DNA from: an uncultured Blautia sp.
Lineage (GTDB): Bacteria; Bacillota; Clostridia; Lachnospirales; Lachnospiraceae
Direction of reading: 5' to 3'
DNA: 42,842 bases
NCBI GenBank assembly: GCA_934394545.1
Contig: CAKRRG010000019.1
Location: 1-42,842, forward strand
Position numbers and translations under genes: made by a program. Below are positions 14,210-22,658 of this stretch, one piece after another. The notes under the pieces are model-generated. The model was not told the DNA's origin and did no database searches. It saw only the letters and a list, made by a program, of their open reading frames with translations. Every line of letters begins with the position of its first letter. Within the stretch, counting starts at the first letter, position 1.

Positions 14210-15193
14210 CTATTCTTTCATCGGCGGTATTTTTAATGATACTTCTCCAAACGAAAGCTTATTTCTAACGCCATTACGCTCCTGTACCAACAGTTTTCCA
14301 TCTGGACAGATTGAGAGCGCTCTTGCGCCTCTGCTGCTCTTATTATCTATAATCGTAATCTCATGTCCCGGAACAATGTTATGTTTTACATATTCCTCAG
14401 ATAGCTTCAGTTCCTTTGTTTCCTCCAGAAGATAGTTCACGATCTGAGCAACCAGCCGATTCCGGTCTGCTTCACCGGCAGATTTATAGTCCTCATAAAT
14501 TCCTCCAGCCACATCCCGCAATTCCTCCGGAAATTGTTCTGTTTCTACATAAAGATTCAATCCAATTCCAACTATGGCAAACTCAATATTTCCACTTTCA
14601 AAATCCGTTACAGCTTCTGTAAGAATTCCGCACACCTTGCGGTCTGCCTTATAAAGATCGTTCACCCACTTAATTCCAAGTTCTACACCACACACCTCTT
14701 TCACAGCCTTATATACAGCTGTTGCAGCAGCAGTAGTAATCAGAAGACTTCCCTCCAATGTCTCATGTGGTTCCAGAAGTATACTAAGATAGATTCCACT
14801 GCCCTTAGGTGAATAAAACATCCGTCCCCTGCGACCTCTTCCTGCAGTCTGCTCCATTGCAACCACAAAAGAACCGTGTCCCGCCTGTCCACTTACTGCC
14901 ATTCGTCTGGCTTCCAGATTTGTTGAACTTATTTCATCAAATATCCTGATCTCAGCCTGCGGATTCTTCAAAAACAGACGGATTCCCTCTGCTGAAATCA
15001 GATTGCTCTCTCTTGCCAGCATATATCCCTTATTAGGGCCAGCCTCAATATGATATCCCTCCTGTCGAAGACTATTCACAGCCTTCCACACAGCTGCCCT
15101 TGTACAGGATAATTCTCTTCCAATATCCTCGCCAGATAAAGTCTCACCTTTGTGCTGTTCCAATAATTCCAATAATCTGGATTTTACCGTCAT
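14210..15193 (-). CDS. birA: Bifunctional biotin-protein ligase / biotin repressor
   Basis: This 327-residue class II biotin ligase attaches biotin to the lysine of AccB-type carriers using ATP. An N-terminal winged helix (SGEDIGRELSCTRAAVWKAV) suggests it also represses biotin genes. The catalytic domain shows STNLEARR, the biotinyl-AMP loop GRGRRGRMFYSPKGSG, and KWVNDLY. A C-terminal SH3-like domain follows (GHEITIID). The start at 15193 (MTVKSR) is chosen because GAAGGG lies 7 bases upstream; the ATG at 15208 lies within the WYL gene's last codons. Its obvious target in this window is AccB at 31671-32165. Confidence 0.93.
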   Translation of the reverse strand: MTVKSRLLELLEQHKGETLSGEDIGRELSCTRAAVWKAVNSLRQEGYHIEAGPNKGYMLARESNLISAEGIRLFLKNPQAEIRIFDEISSTNLEARRMAVSGQAGHGSFVVAMEQTAGRGRRGRMFYSPKGSGIYLSILLEPHETLEGSLLITTAAATAVYKAVKEVCGVELGIKWVNDLYKADRKVCGILTEAVTDFESGNIEFAIVGIGLNLYVETEQFPEELRDVAGGIYEDYKSAGEADRNRLVAQIVNYLLEETKELKLSEEYVKHNIVPGHEITIIDNKSSRGARALSICPDGKLLVQERNGVRNKLSFGEVSLKIPPMKE

Positions 15194-15197
15194 GCTC

Positions 15198-16187
15198 TTA
15201 CCCTTCATAGTTCTCCAGGGCTTTCCTCAAAAAGTCCAGGTATTCTTTACGCACATTCTCTGGTGAAACCAGTCTTATGCCACTGCCAAGAGCTGCCAGC
15301 CAGCCATAAAACTGGGTACTTACACTTACCTTAACTCTGGTAACAGAGTGCTCCTCATCTTTCGCCATAACCATAATGTCCTGGCCAAAACGATCAAGTA
15401 TCACCCCAACCAGACGGTTTTCAAATTCCAGACTGATAGTTTCTTCTTGCCCACCGAACATTCCGAAGGTACCGGAAGCAAACCTTGCCACATCAAACTT
15501 TTCAAAAATCTCTGTGCCATTCCTGCTTTCTTTCTCCATAACGACCTTCAGCATTTTATCCACACGATAATGCTTCACAATGCCGCTTGTCTCATCTACT
15601 CCCACCAGATAATAATTGTCGTCCTTCCATATCATCTGCCACGGACTGATCCGATAACGATCCCCATTCTTTTTCAAATGGCGCTTCTTTAATACTGTCC
15701 ATTCCGTATATTGAAAACTAATCTGTCTGTTTCTTGAAATTGCCTTATATATCTCGTCTACATTATAATAGATGCTCTCATTGGTATTTTTCACCTGATC
15801 CTGCACAGTTACTTGCCGCTGCAGTTCCTTCGCCTGATAAATGCTGGTAAGCCTCTCCAGCTTATAGATCAGCTGACGTGATTTTCCTTGTGTAAGAAAC
15901 CGTGAAGACTGAGTAGCATCCATAAGCAATTTCAGCTCTGCAGTCTCAAATTCACGACTTGCAAGATAAAATCCAGCAGGTCTCTCTCTACGGTTCATAA
16001 TATCCATTCCAAACACGCGCAGTGTCTCTATATCATCATATATGGTCTTACGCTCCGCATGGATTCCAAGCCCTTCCAGATATGCAATCAGATCCTTCAC
16101 ACTCATGGGATGCCCTTCATCTGTTCTTTCTGAAAAAACACGCATCAGATATAAAATTTTCAGTTTCTGCTGAAAAGATTTCGGCAT
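15198..16187 (-). CDS. WYL-domain transcriptional regulator
   Basis: This 329-residue protein has an N-terminal helix-turn-helix of the DeoR/HTH_11 type (SVKDLIAYLEGLGIHAERKT, about 28-47) and a WYL domain from about 140. Signature segments are NRQISFQYTEW, YRISPWQMIWKDDNYYLVG (the Trp-Tyr-Leu-like core) and KHYRVDKM. A WCX-like C-terminal region follows. WYL domains sense ligands or nucleic acid and often regulate stress or defence genes. It lies in an operon behind a small membrane protein gene and overlaps the region around the birA start. AGGAG precedes the ATG. Confidence 0.88.
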   Translation of the reverse strand: MPKSFQQKLKILYLMRVFSERTDEGHPMSVKDLIAYLEGLGIHAERKTIYDDIETLRVFGMDIMNRRERPAGFYLASREFETAELKLLMDATQSSRFLTQGKSRQLIYKLERLTSIYQAKELQRQVTVQDQVKNTNESIYYNVDEIYKAISRNRQISFQYTEWTVLKKRHLKKNGDRYRISPWQMIWKDDNYYLVGVDETSGIVKHYRVDKMLKVVMEKESRNGTEIFEKFDVARFASGTFGMFGGQEETISLEFENRLVGVILDRFGQDIMVMAKDEEHSVTRVKVSVSTQFYGWLAALGSGIRLVSPENVRKEYLDFLRKALENYEG

Positions 16188-16198
16188 ATCTTTTACTC

Positions 16199-16456
16199 CT
16201 ATTTATCAGTCAATACTGCTACGACTCCAGAATATAATACCATAAAACCAAAGAGCAGGGCAATAATATCTCCTCTGCGAAAGTCATAATTAAATAACAT
16301 AGCACCGCCAATCATGATTTCTGCAGTAATAAAAAGCCCCAGAATCATAGCTGTACTTCCTGAAAACTTCCGGCTATGCTTCTCGGAAGACTCTTCCATA
16401 TATCCCCCTGCCAGAGCAGCCTTTCTATTGTTCACACTTCTTCCTGAATTCCACAT
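16199..16456 (-). CDS. Small two-helix membrane protein
   Basis: The 85-residue product begins MWNSGRSVNN. Start 16456 is chosen because GGAGG lies 8-10 bases upstream, whereas the longer frame to 16522 has no site. The N-terminal 35 residues are charged and soluble. Two hydrophobic segments follow (TAMILGLFITAEIMIGGAML and IIALLFGFMVLYSGVVAVL). Family unknown. It is the first gene of the unit leading into the WYL regulator, birA, alaX-type and amidohydrolase genes, with only 11 bases to the WYL start. LexA-like motifs lie upstream. Confidence 0.65.
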   Translation of the reverse strand: MWNSGRSVNNRKAALAGGYMEESSEKHSRKFSGSTAMILGLFITAEIMIGGAMLFNYDFRRGDIIALLFGFMVLYSGVVAVLTDK

Positions 16457-16515
16457 GATCTCTCCTCCAATTCTATTTATCAGCTTACCATGCATCTCAA
16501 CCGCCAGTGAAATAT

Positions 16516-16541
16516 CGAACATATTTTCCGAACATGTTTTC
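16516..16541 (-). promoter_or_regulatory. Tandem LexA/SOS-like boxes (candidate)
   Basis: Two adjacent 13-bp copies, CGAACATATTTTC (16516-16528) and CGAACATGTTTTC (16529-16541), resemble the Gram-positive SOS box CGAACRNRYGTTYC with one to two mismatches each. They lie in the leader of the gene starting at 16456. Function is inference. Confidence 0.35.
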
Positions 16542-16600
16542 TTTATGTGTCTAGTCTACCACAATTTCAGTCCTATAAAACGGTATATATAGGTATTTTT

Positions 16601-16614
16601 CGAATATTTGTTCG
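16601..16614. promoter_or_regulatory. SOS-box-like palindrome (candidate)
   Basis: CGAATATTTGTTCG is close to the palindrome CGAAC-N4-GTTCG, with one base off in the left arm. It lies upstream of the tandem copies at 16516-16541. Confidence 0.3.
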
Positions 16615-16623
16615 TTTTTTATG

Positions 16624-16669
16624 TAAAAAAATACCATCCGGCTCTTTTCCAATAAAAGCCGAATGGTAT
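16624..16669 (-). terminator. Terminator of the lrgAB-like operon
   Basis: On the minus strand, ATACCATTCGGCTTTT (16669-16654) pairs with AAAAGAGCCGGATGGTAT (16648-16631), with one bulge, and is followed by a run of seven T. It lies just downstream of the lrgB stop. Confidence 0.85.
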
Positions 16670-16699
16670 CTGTTTTCAATAAGCAACTAATAAAATCCT

Positions 16700-17392
16700 T
16701 TACATAAATCCTGCAAACACGGACGCAGCAATAACGGTTAAAAGGCCGGCAACAGCAATCGCAAGACTACTCATCGCTCCCTCTATCGGTCCCATTTCCA
16801 TTGCCTTAGATGTTCCAATAGCATGTGCTGAAGTACCAAGTGCCAGACCTTTTGCAATAGGCTCCTCGATCTTAGCAAACTTACACACAACCTCTGCGAT
16901 TACATTTCCTAAAACACCTGTAATAATAATAACCGCAACCGTAATCGTCACAAGTCCGCCAAGTTCCTCGGATACTCCCATTCCAATGGCCGTGGTAATG
17001 GATTTCGGAAGAAGCGTAACATACTCTGCATGAGAAAGCCCGAACAATTTTGCAAAAACCAAAACACTTACCATACTTGCAATTACACCGGAAACAATCC
17101 CTATTATAACTGCTTTCAGGTTCTTGCGAAGCAAAGTCAGCTGTCTGTAAAGGGGCACTGCAAGACATACTGTAGCCGGAGTAAGCAGATAACTGATGTA
17201 CTGACCTCCGGCATTATAAGTTTTATAATCCACCTTCATAAGCTGAAGCACACCCATCACACAAAGAATTGCGATCAAAAGGGGATTAAACAATGCCATC
17301 TTAAATTTTTTCTTTAATAAAAGCCCGATTTCATATCCCATCAGACTTAATGCAGCCCCAAAAAAGAGGGAATTTTCTATAAAGTTCATCAT
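16700..17392 (-). CDS. lrgB: LrgB/CidB-family membrane protein
   Basis: This 230-residue polytopic protein of the LrgB/CidB/YohK family is linked to murein-hydrolase export control, programmed lysis or overflow-metabolite transport, depending on the organism. Diagnostic blocks are LLTPATVCLAVPLYRQL, LPKSITTAIGMGVSEELGG and AKGLALGTSAHAIGTSKAME. The start at 17392 overlaps the lrgA stop (ATGA) and has GGAGG upstream. The longer frame to 17500 lies within lrgA. It is the last gene of a three-gene operon. Confidence 0.9.
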   Translation of the reverse strand: MMNFIENSLFFGAALSLMGYEIGLLLKKKFKMALFNPLLIAILCVMGVLQLMKVDYKTYNAGGQYISYLLTPATVCLAVPLYRQLTLLRKNLKAVIIGIVSGVIASMVSVLVFAKLFGLSHAEYVTLLPKSITTAIGMGVSEELGGLVTITVAVIIITGVLGNVIAEVVCKFAKIEEPIAKGLALGTSAHAIGTSKAMEMGPIEGAMSSLAIAVAGLLTVIAASVFAGFM

Positions 17393-17751
17393 TTCTTGTC
17401 TTTCCTCCTGTCTTTTCTGATCACAAATTGAGTACTTCGGCCGGTAACCACCATTACTATAACCGTTGTCAAAATTGTTATGATCACAACAGGAAGCCAA
17501 ATCGGCTGCAGATCCCCCCAGGCTTCCAAAAGTCCCACGCCTGCTGGTACAAACATAACCGGCATGATTTCAACCAAAAAGTCAGCGGCATCCTCCACCT
17601 GCTCAAGCTTCAAAAGCCCACTGGTAAGCGCCCCCAGCATCAGCACAAGACCATACACGCTTGCCGGAACCGGAAGGGGCAGCAAAATATGCAAGCCTTC
17701 TCCTAACGCTGAAACCAACAATATAATACAAAATTGTCTCAGATACTTCAC
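17389..17751 (-). CDS. lrgA: LrgA/CidA-family membrane protein
   Basis: This 120-residue holin-like protein has four hydrophobic segments. Characteristic blocks are FCIILLVSALGEGLHILLPL, followed by PVPASVYGLVLML, and EIMPVMFVPAGVGLLE. The start is GTG at 17751, overlapping the upstream stop (GTGA), with GAGGAGG about 10 bases before it. The longer ATG at 17781 is inside the upstream gene. It pairs with LrgB. Confidence 0.9.
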   Translation of the reverse strand: MKYLRQFCIILLVSALGEGLHILLPLPVPASVYGLVLMLGALTSGLLKLEQVEDAADFLVEIMPVMFVPAGVGLLEAWGDLQPIWLPVVIITILTTVIVMVVTGRSTQFVIRKDRRKDKK

Positions 17752-18224
17752 TTTCTGTCTTCCTCCTCGCTGTCTCCACAAAGAAGTTCATTTGCAATTT
17801 CCAGATATGGCTGGAGCTCCTCTAATGTTGCCCTGCCATTTCGTTTCATCTTCGTGATTCCCTGATACTGTGCAGGGATGGATCTTGTCATGACTCCATC
17901 TCCGTAGATTTTCACCATATCACCATTTTCCAAGGTATCTCCTGCAATCAATTTGTCATTTCTGTTATAAATTCCCTCTTTTGGAACAGATGCCTTAAAA
18001 ACTGTTTTCTTATCCATATCTACGAACACCATTTCCTTCAGTACATCCCCGGCTTCCACATAAATAGCTCTGATGGCTTCTTTCTCCAGGCGAACTTCCT
18101 CCTGCCTGTCCTTCTCTGCCTGTCTGGCTACCAGATTCCAGAAAGAGCCACCTACTATGCCAAAGATTACCAGAAGAATGACAACACCCACAATGAATTT
18201 CACATCAATTTCTTTTTTCTCCAC
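17748..18224 (-). CDS. Membrane-anchored protein, first gene of lrgAB-like operon
   Basis: This 158-residue protein has a single N-terminal membrane segment (VKFIVGVVILLVIFGIVGGSF, about residues 8-28), then a charged coiled-coil-prone stretch (residues 33-52) and a beta-rich domain (about 55-130) with GDMVKIYGDG and a conserved-looking SIPAQYQGI. This could be an OB-like sensor domain outside the cell. I do not recognise a named family. It overlaps lrgA by 4 bases and so is co-translated with it. In other bacteria LytSR regulates lrgAB; no such genes are present here. Confidence 0.7.
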   Translation of the reverse strand: MEKKEIDVKFIVGVVILLVIFGIVGGSFWNLVARQAEKDRQEEVRLEKEAIRAIYVEAGDVLKEMVFVDMDKKTVFKASVPKEGIYNRNDKLIAGDTLENGDMVKIYGDGVMTRSIPAQYQGITKMKRNGRATLEELQPYLEIANELLCGDSEEEDRK

Positions 18225-18264
18225 TGCAAATCCTCATTTCTTTCATGGCATTTTCTTCTGCCCC

Positions 18265-18308
18265 ATTATACATTATCTTGTCAAAATTGCAATGTTATCT
18301 TTTGACAA
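18265..18308 (-). promoter_or_regulatory. Promoter with overlapping inverted-repeat operator for lrgAB-like operon
   Basis: On the minus strand, -35 TTGCAA (18292-18287) and -10 TATAAT (18270-18265) are 16 bases apart. A perfect 9-bp inverted repeat, TTGTCAAAA (18278-18286) and TTTTGACAA (18300-18308), straddles the -35 and is placed to be an operator. The regulator is unknown. Confidence 0.6.
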
Positions 18309-18400
18309 TTCTCCTGTCTGTTTTCTCGATTTTTTCGACAAAAAACAAAAAAATCATACTCTGATCGTATTCCTTTTCCACATTACAGTCTGTAAAGCGT

Positions 18401-18862
18401 TCAAAATATAATTTTTTGCACCTGACAGCATCCATTCTCCACAGTCATAACTGCCATGGTTACATCACCGCCAAAGCGGCTTCTTCCGCAGCTTCCAGGA
18501 TTCAGCCACAACCTTCCGTCAATCTCTTTGCAAAAATACTGATGGCTATGTCCAAATATCACAACCTGTGTATCGCCTAATTCCCAGGCAACATCTTTTC
18601 TGTCATGAGTCATAAAAAACCGCACATTTCCCACTGTAAAATTTAGACTTTTTTGCAGGTTCTGTGCCCAATATCCATCGTTATTTCCGCGCACCACATA
18701 CAATGCTCCCAGCGGTCTTAAAGCATCCAAAATCTCTGGTTTATCCACATCTCCTGCATGAAAAATATAATTACAATCCTTTAATAGCTTCGCAACCTCT
18801 GGTTTTAAAAGCCCGTGAGTATCTGAAATTATTCCGATTTTTATCTTGTTGTTTTCTGCCAT
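18401..18862 (-). CDS. YfcE/MJ0936-family metallophosphodiesterase
   Basis: This 153-residue calcineurin-like phosphodiesterase contains all metal motifs: IGIISDTHG (D-x-H), FHAGDVD (G-D), VVRGNNDG (G-N-x-D), FMTHDRK and FGHSHQ (G-H-x-H). Length is usual for YfcE-like enzymes, which hydrolyse phosphodiesters; the physiological substrate is unclear. The last strand, PGSCGRSRFGG, matches the family. It is probably co-transcribed with the EndoQ gene 40 bases upstream. Confidence 0.9.
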   Translation of the reverse strand: MAENNKIKIGIISDTHGLLKPEVAKLLKDCNYIFHAGDVDKPEILDALRPLGALYVVRGNNDGYWAQNLQKSLNFTVGNVRFFMTHDRKDVAWELGDTQVVIFGHSHQYFCKEIDGRLWLNPGSCGRSRFGGDVTMAVMTVENGCCQVQKIIF

Positions 18863-18902
18863 TTTTCATGAATCCTTTCATAAAAAGAAACTGCTGATAC
18901 CA

Positions 18903-20129
18903 TTAAAACAGATATATTTTTCCATATTCTCCGTCGAAGCCCGGTTTACATATTACTTCTTTCTTTCTCAGTTTATGAATGCCTGAAGCAATCAATGAAC
19001 CACTTTCTTTCTCAATATCTATAATAGGAATTTCTCTTAAAATATCAAATTCACACCCCAACTTTTGAAGCATTTTTTCATACTCGCCTACAACCTTTTT
19101 TGTTGTTACAGCCTTTCCTTCGCAAACTGAAATCACTTCTAAAAGAGGTACAATACTCTCGAAAGGTCTGGCATTTTCTTTTACAAAACCAGTCTCTCTA
19201 TCTGCCAGATTCACAATTCTATGGTCTACTCCCATTGTTAGTTTTTTTCCACAAACAGGACATATTCCATGATAACCCTCTGCTTCTTCCGGACTCAGGC
19301 AAATATGGCATTTCCGATGTCCGTCGTAATGATATTTTCCCTCTTCCGGAAAAAATTCCAACGTTCCTTTCAGACCCTCTCCATATTGAAGCGCATTATA
19401 AAGTCCTTTATAGGACATCTCTATATCCAGTAAATTGGCTTCTCTTCCAAGCTTTGAAGGCGAATGGGCATCAGAATTTGAAATCAGCTGAAGCCCATCC
19501 AGTGCGGATAAACGCCAATTCATAGGCGGATCTGAAGACAACCCTGTCTCTACTGCATGAATATATGGCGTGAGATCTTCAAAGCATTCTTCTATAGTAT
19601 CAAATCCTGAAGCCTCTCCCAAAAGGCCGAAATGAGGCGTCCAGATATGTGCTGGAATGAGCATACCATCAGAACAGTTTTCCAGTAAGATTTCCAACAG
19701 ATGATGACAGTCAAGCCCCAGGATTGGTCTTCCATCTGAATGGATATTCCCAATCTTTTCCAGCTTTCGGGCAATTTTATCTGCTGCCTCAAGTCCAGGC
19801 AATAACAGTACACTATGCACTTTCCGACACTTTCCATTCTTCTTATAAATAGAACTGATTTCCCCTGTGATCACAAAACGGGGAGCTTGTCCCGGAAACA
19901 TTCTCGCTTCCTCCAGCATATATTCTTCCTTCAGACGGTACAAACCATCTTCCGCCGGTATCAGTTTTTCTTTCAATTCCTCCCGCCATGCAGGATGGGT
20001 AAAATCACCTGTTCCTACAAGAGAAATCCCCTTTTTTCTTGCCCACAAATCCAGATATTCCGGTGTCCCAAGCTTGCTTGTCGCCATAGAATATCTGGAA
20101 TGAATGTGCAGATCTGCAATTATTTTCAT
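18903..20129 (-). CDS. PHP-domain endonuclease Q-like protein
   Basis: This 408-residue protein has an N-terminal PHP domain with metal ligands in ADLHIHSRYS (H-x-H), GTGDFTHP, PAHIWTPHFG and SNSDAHSPSKLGRE. A zinc finger follows (CHIC and CPVC, about residues 275-297), then a C-terminal helical region. This order is that of endonuclease Q, which cuts 5' of deaminated bases (uracil, hypoxanthine) and occurs in some Archaea and Firmicutes. It is in an operon with an HD hydrolase and a metalloprotease, starting 4 bases after the latter. The name rests on architecture and motifs. Confidence 0.85.
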   Translation of the reverse strand: MKIIADLHIHSRYSMATSKLGTPEYLDLWARKKGISLVGTGDFTHPAWREELKEKLIPAEDGLYRLKEEYMLEEARMFPGQAPRFVITGEISSIYKKNGKCRKVHSVLLLPGLEAADKIARKLEKIGNIHSDGRPILGLDCHHLLEILLENCSDGMLIPAHIWTPHFGLLGEASGFDTIEECFEDLTPYIHAVETGLSSDPPMNWRLSALDGLQLISNSDAHSPSKLGREANLLDIEMSYKGLYNALQYGEGLKGTLEFFPEEGKYHYDGHRKCHICLSPEEAEGYHGICPVCGKKLTMGVDHRIVNLADRETGFVKENARPFESIVPLLEVISVCEGKAVTTKKVVGEYEKMLQKLGCEFDILREIPIIDIEKESGSLIASGIHKLRKKEVICKPGFDGEYGKIYLF

Positions 20130-20133
20130 TTAA

Positions 20134-20691
20134 TTACTCCATCAATCTCCAGCCATTATCTTTTAACCATTTCCTCTTTTCCCGATAATCCGGAAGAATG
20201 GCTTCAACTTCTTTCCAGAATGCCGGGGAATGGTTCATTTCCTTACGATGACACAATTCATGAACTACCACATAATCCAGAACCTGAGGTGGTGCCAGTA
20301 TTAGCAGCCAGTTAAAATTCAGATTTCCATTTGCAGAGCAGCTTCCCCATCTTGTTTTTTGCTGACGCAGGGTGATTTTCCCATAACTCACCCCTATTTT
20401 TTCTGCAAAATAGGATACACGCCTTGGAATCAGCACGCATGCTTTGTTTTGCAAATGCTGTCTTTCCAGTGCTGATAACCTCGTTATTTGTTCCCTTTGC
20501 TCATCTCTTTTCTGGATTTTAACCAGATTTTTCAGAATCCATTCCTGCTTTTCTTCAACAAATTTTTGAATTCTGCTTTTCGGAATGCCAAGTGGTGCAC
20601 GTACAAGAATTGTACCATCAGTCTTAATTTCCAGGCTCATAGTCTTACGGCTGCTACGGATAATCTGATAAGAAATCTCCTGGTTCAGCAT
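20134..20691 (-). CDS. YgjP-like (DUF45) zinc metallopeptidase
   Basis: This 185-residue protein has the zinc motif HELCHRKEMNHS (H-E-x-x-H with a third His) about residues 142-153. It is preceded by TRWGSCSANGNLNFNW, which is diagnostic of the YgjP/DUF45 metallopeptidase family. The N-terminal half is a beta-rich segment with basic residues. Its natural role is not settled. It overlaps the upstream HD gene by 7 bases and precedes the EndoQ gene by 4, so the three form one operon. Confidence 0.9.
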   Translation of the reverse strand: MLNQEISYQIIRSSRKTMSLEIKTDGTILVRAPLGIPKSRIQKFVEEKQEWILKNLVKIQKRDEQREQITRLSALERQHLQNKACVLIPRRVSYFAEKIGVSYGKITLRQQKTRWGSCSANGNLNFNWLLILAPPQVLDYVVVHELCHRKEMNHSPAFWKEVEAILPDYREKRKWLKDNGWRLME

Positions 20692-21464
20692 AAGATTTTC
20701 TCCATATAATCTGTCATCTGCCGGTTCAGCATTTCCATCTTTTCCCCAGTATCCTTATCCGGATAATCCAATCTGTTTATAATCCTGGAAATATAATTAT
20801 TTTCCTTCATGATCTGCCATGTTTCTTTAAAATTCAAGTCATAATATTGTGCCACATAGGATACCCAGTAATCAACAGCTGTAACTCTGTCTGCTGACAA
20901 AACTGCCTCTTTTTTCATGCAGGATTCCCATACTTTTGAGGAAATTTTACCCTCTCCGGCATGTTCCTGCGAAACACCAATCATAGCTTCTACAGAATCT
21001 TCCAGCTTCACTCTGCAGTTATCAAGCTTATCTGCATCACGGATCATTTTTGCATGAAAAAGAGCCCTCTCATCCTGGATTTCATCCAGCTTAAAATCAC
21101 TGTGTCTTGCAATTGCTATGTAGATAATCCGGTCATACTTCCGTTCCTCCAAAAATCGATAAATCATAGGAGTTTTCCCTTCAAACAACAACTTTACACC
21201 AAATGCAGCATGATCCATAGTATCCGGAGAAAAACTGTCATAAAGGCGAAGCTGCTCAAATCTTCCAATATCATGAAGCAGGGCAATGAGCTCTGCCAAT
21301 TGCTGATCTTCCTCGTTCAAATGCATTCTGCATCCAATTTCATGGGCACTTTTTACAACACCATACGTGTGGATAATCTTTAATTTTATCTTCTCATCAT
21401 CTCTGTCATATTGATTTAAATATTCTTCAAAAACGTTTCTTGCATGTTTAAAATCAATCTTCAA
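20685..21464 (-). CDS. HD-domain phosphohydrolase
   Basis: This 259-residue protein contains the HD signature ALLHDIGRFEQ, an upstream His (HTYGVVKSAHEIG), DHAAFGVKLL, and a late Asp in IRDADKLDN. This set is typical of HD metal-dependent phosphohydrolases. Substrate unknown. The start is TTG at 21464 with AGGGAAG about 6 bases upstream; no better ATG is nearby. It is the first gene of the HD-metalloprotease-EndoQ operon and is transcribed divergently from the AraC-type regulator. Confidence 0.85.
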   Translation of the reverse strand: MKIDFKHARNVFEEYLNQYDRDDEKIKLKIIHTYGVVKSAHEIGCRMHLNEEDQQLAELIALLHDIGRFEQLRLYDSFSPDTMDHAAFGVKLLFEGKTPMIYRFLEERKYDRIIYIAIARHSDFKLDEIQDERALFHAKMIRDADKLDNCRVKLEDSVEAMIGVSQEHAGEGKISSKVWESCMKKEAVLSADRVTAVDYWVSYVAQYYDLNFKETWQIMKENNYISRIINRLDYPDKDTGEKMEMLNRQMTDYMEKILC

Positions 21465-21569
21465 AATATCTTCCCTTTCGCTGTGCGCTTTGTAAAGCTT
21501 TTTCCATATTATAAACTACCATTATTTCTTTTCCAATAGAATGAGGGAATTTTTGAAAAATTATACAGC

Positions 21570-21598
21570 TTGCGCAGGCTTTTTCCATAACGTATAAT
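21570..21598 (+). promoter_or_regulatory. Promoter of the AraC-type regulator gene
   Basis: -35-like TTGCGC (21570-21575) and a perfect -10 TATAAT (21593-21598) are 17 bases apart, about 40 bases before the start codon. Confidence 0.55.
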
Positions 21599-21640
21599 AA
21601 CTTTATCAATTACTGCTTATAGCTTTTCAGGGAGGATAAC

Positions 21641-22537
21641 ATGGCAGACAAAACGCAGGATATTTCACCAAACGTAGACGAAACCATGAAAGAGCTGGAA
21701 ACCCACGGTTCTTTTGAACTGCCCGTAGAAACTTATACAGATAACTGCGAGATCTTCCGTTCCTTATATAACCACTGGCATAAAGAAATGGAAATCATCT
21801 GTATAGACAAAGGAAGCGGCCTTGCACGACTGAACAAGGAGACTCTGCGCCTTAAAGAAGGCTATATTCTGATTGTCAACAGTGGTGTTCTTCATGGAAT
21901 CAAATCGGATTCCCGACATATCTTATACTACAGAAGTGTTGTATTTGACCTTAACTTTCTGGCAGGTCCTGCCGGAGATCTTTGTCAGGAACAGGTAATC
22001 TCCCTGCTTATGGAAAATCGCGCAGAATTTACCCATCTGATCACTCCTGCTTATAAAAATTATACAAATATTTTCCATCTTTTTTGTGAACTTCATCAAT
22101 GCCATAAAGACAAACCACCTTTTTATTATATGAAGCTGAAAAGTCTTTTCTACGGACTTTTTTATGAAATGCTGGCTGGAAATTATATTATTACCACAGA
22201 CGCAGAACAGAACAGGAATCTTTTATCCATAAAAAAGGTACTGGACTATATCAGCGCCCATTATCAGGAACCCTTATCCGTAAAGGAGTTATCCGGACTT
22301 TCTAATTACAGTGAATTTTATTTTATGAAGCTTTTTAAGCAATACACCGGAAAAACAGCAGCAGCCTACCTGAATGACTACCGATTGGAAAAAGCAAAGT
22401 CTCTTCTTTTGCATACAGATGCTTCCGTAACAGACATTGCCCTGGATGTAGGCTTTAACAACACCAGTTATTTTATAAAAAAATTTCAGGAAGCCAATCA
22501 GCTGTCTCCTCATAAATTTCGCAAAAAAATGTCATAA
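21641..22537 (+). CDS. AraC-family transcriptional regulator
   Basis: This 298-residue protein has an N-terminal cupin-like ligand-binding region (HWHKEMEIICIDKGSG about residue 46; GYILIVNSGVLHGI) and a C-terminal pair of helix-turn-helix motifs (VKELSGLSNYSEFYFMKLFK and VTDIALDVGFNNTSYFIKKF). It fits sugar-responsive AraC/XylS regulators. GGGAGG precedes the ATG. It lies 121 bases upstream of the glycogen phosphorylase gene on the same strand and may regulate it, but this is inference from position. Confidence 0.9.
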   Translation: MADKTQDISPNVDETMKELETHGSFELPVETYTDNCEIFRSLYNHWHKEMEIICIDKGSGLARLNKETLRLKEGYILIVNSGVLHGIKSDSRHILYYRSVVFDLNFLAGPAGDLCQEQVISLLMENRAEFTHLITPAYKNYTNIFHLFCELHQCHKDKPPFYYMKLKSLFYGLFYEMLAGNYIITTDAEQNRNLLSIKKVLDYISAHYQEPLSVKELSGLSNYSEFYFMKLFKQYTGKTAAAYLNDYRLEKAKSLLLHTDASVTDIALDVGFNNTSYFIKKFQEANQLSPHKFRKKMS

Positions 22538-22658
22538 CAGAACAGTTTTGTTGTATTTTTCCAGAAGCTGCATATGCTAATATAGCATCAACAAATACAG
22601 ATAACGTCTGCGGTATCACAGTATGCCGCCAAGTATACCCTCTCGAAAGGAGAATAAT

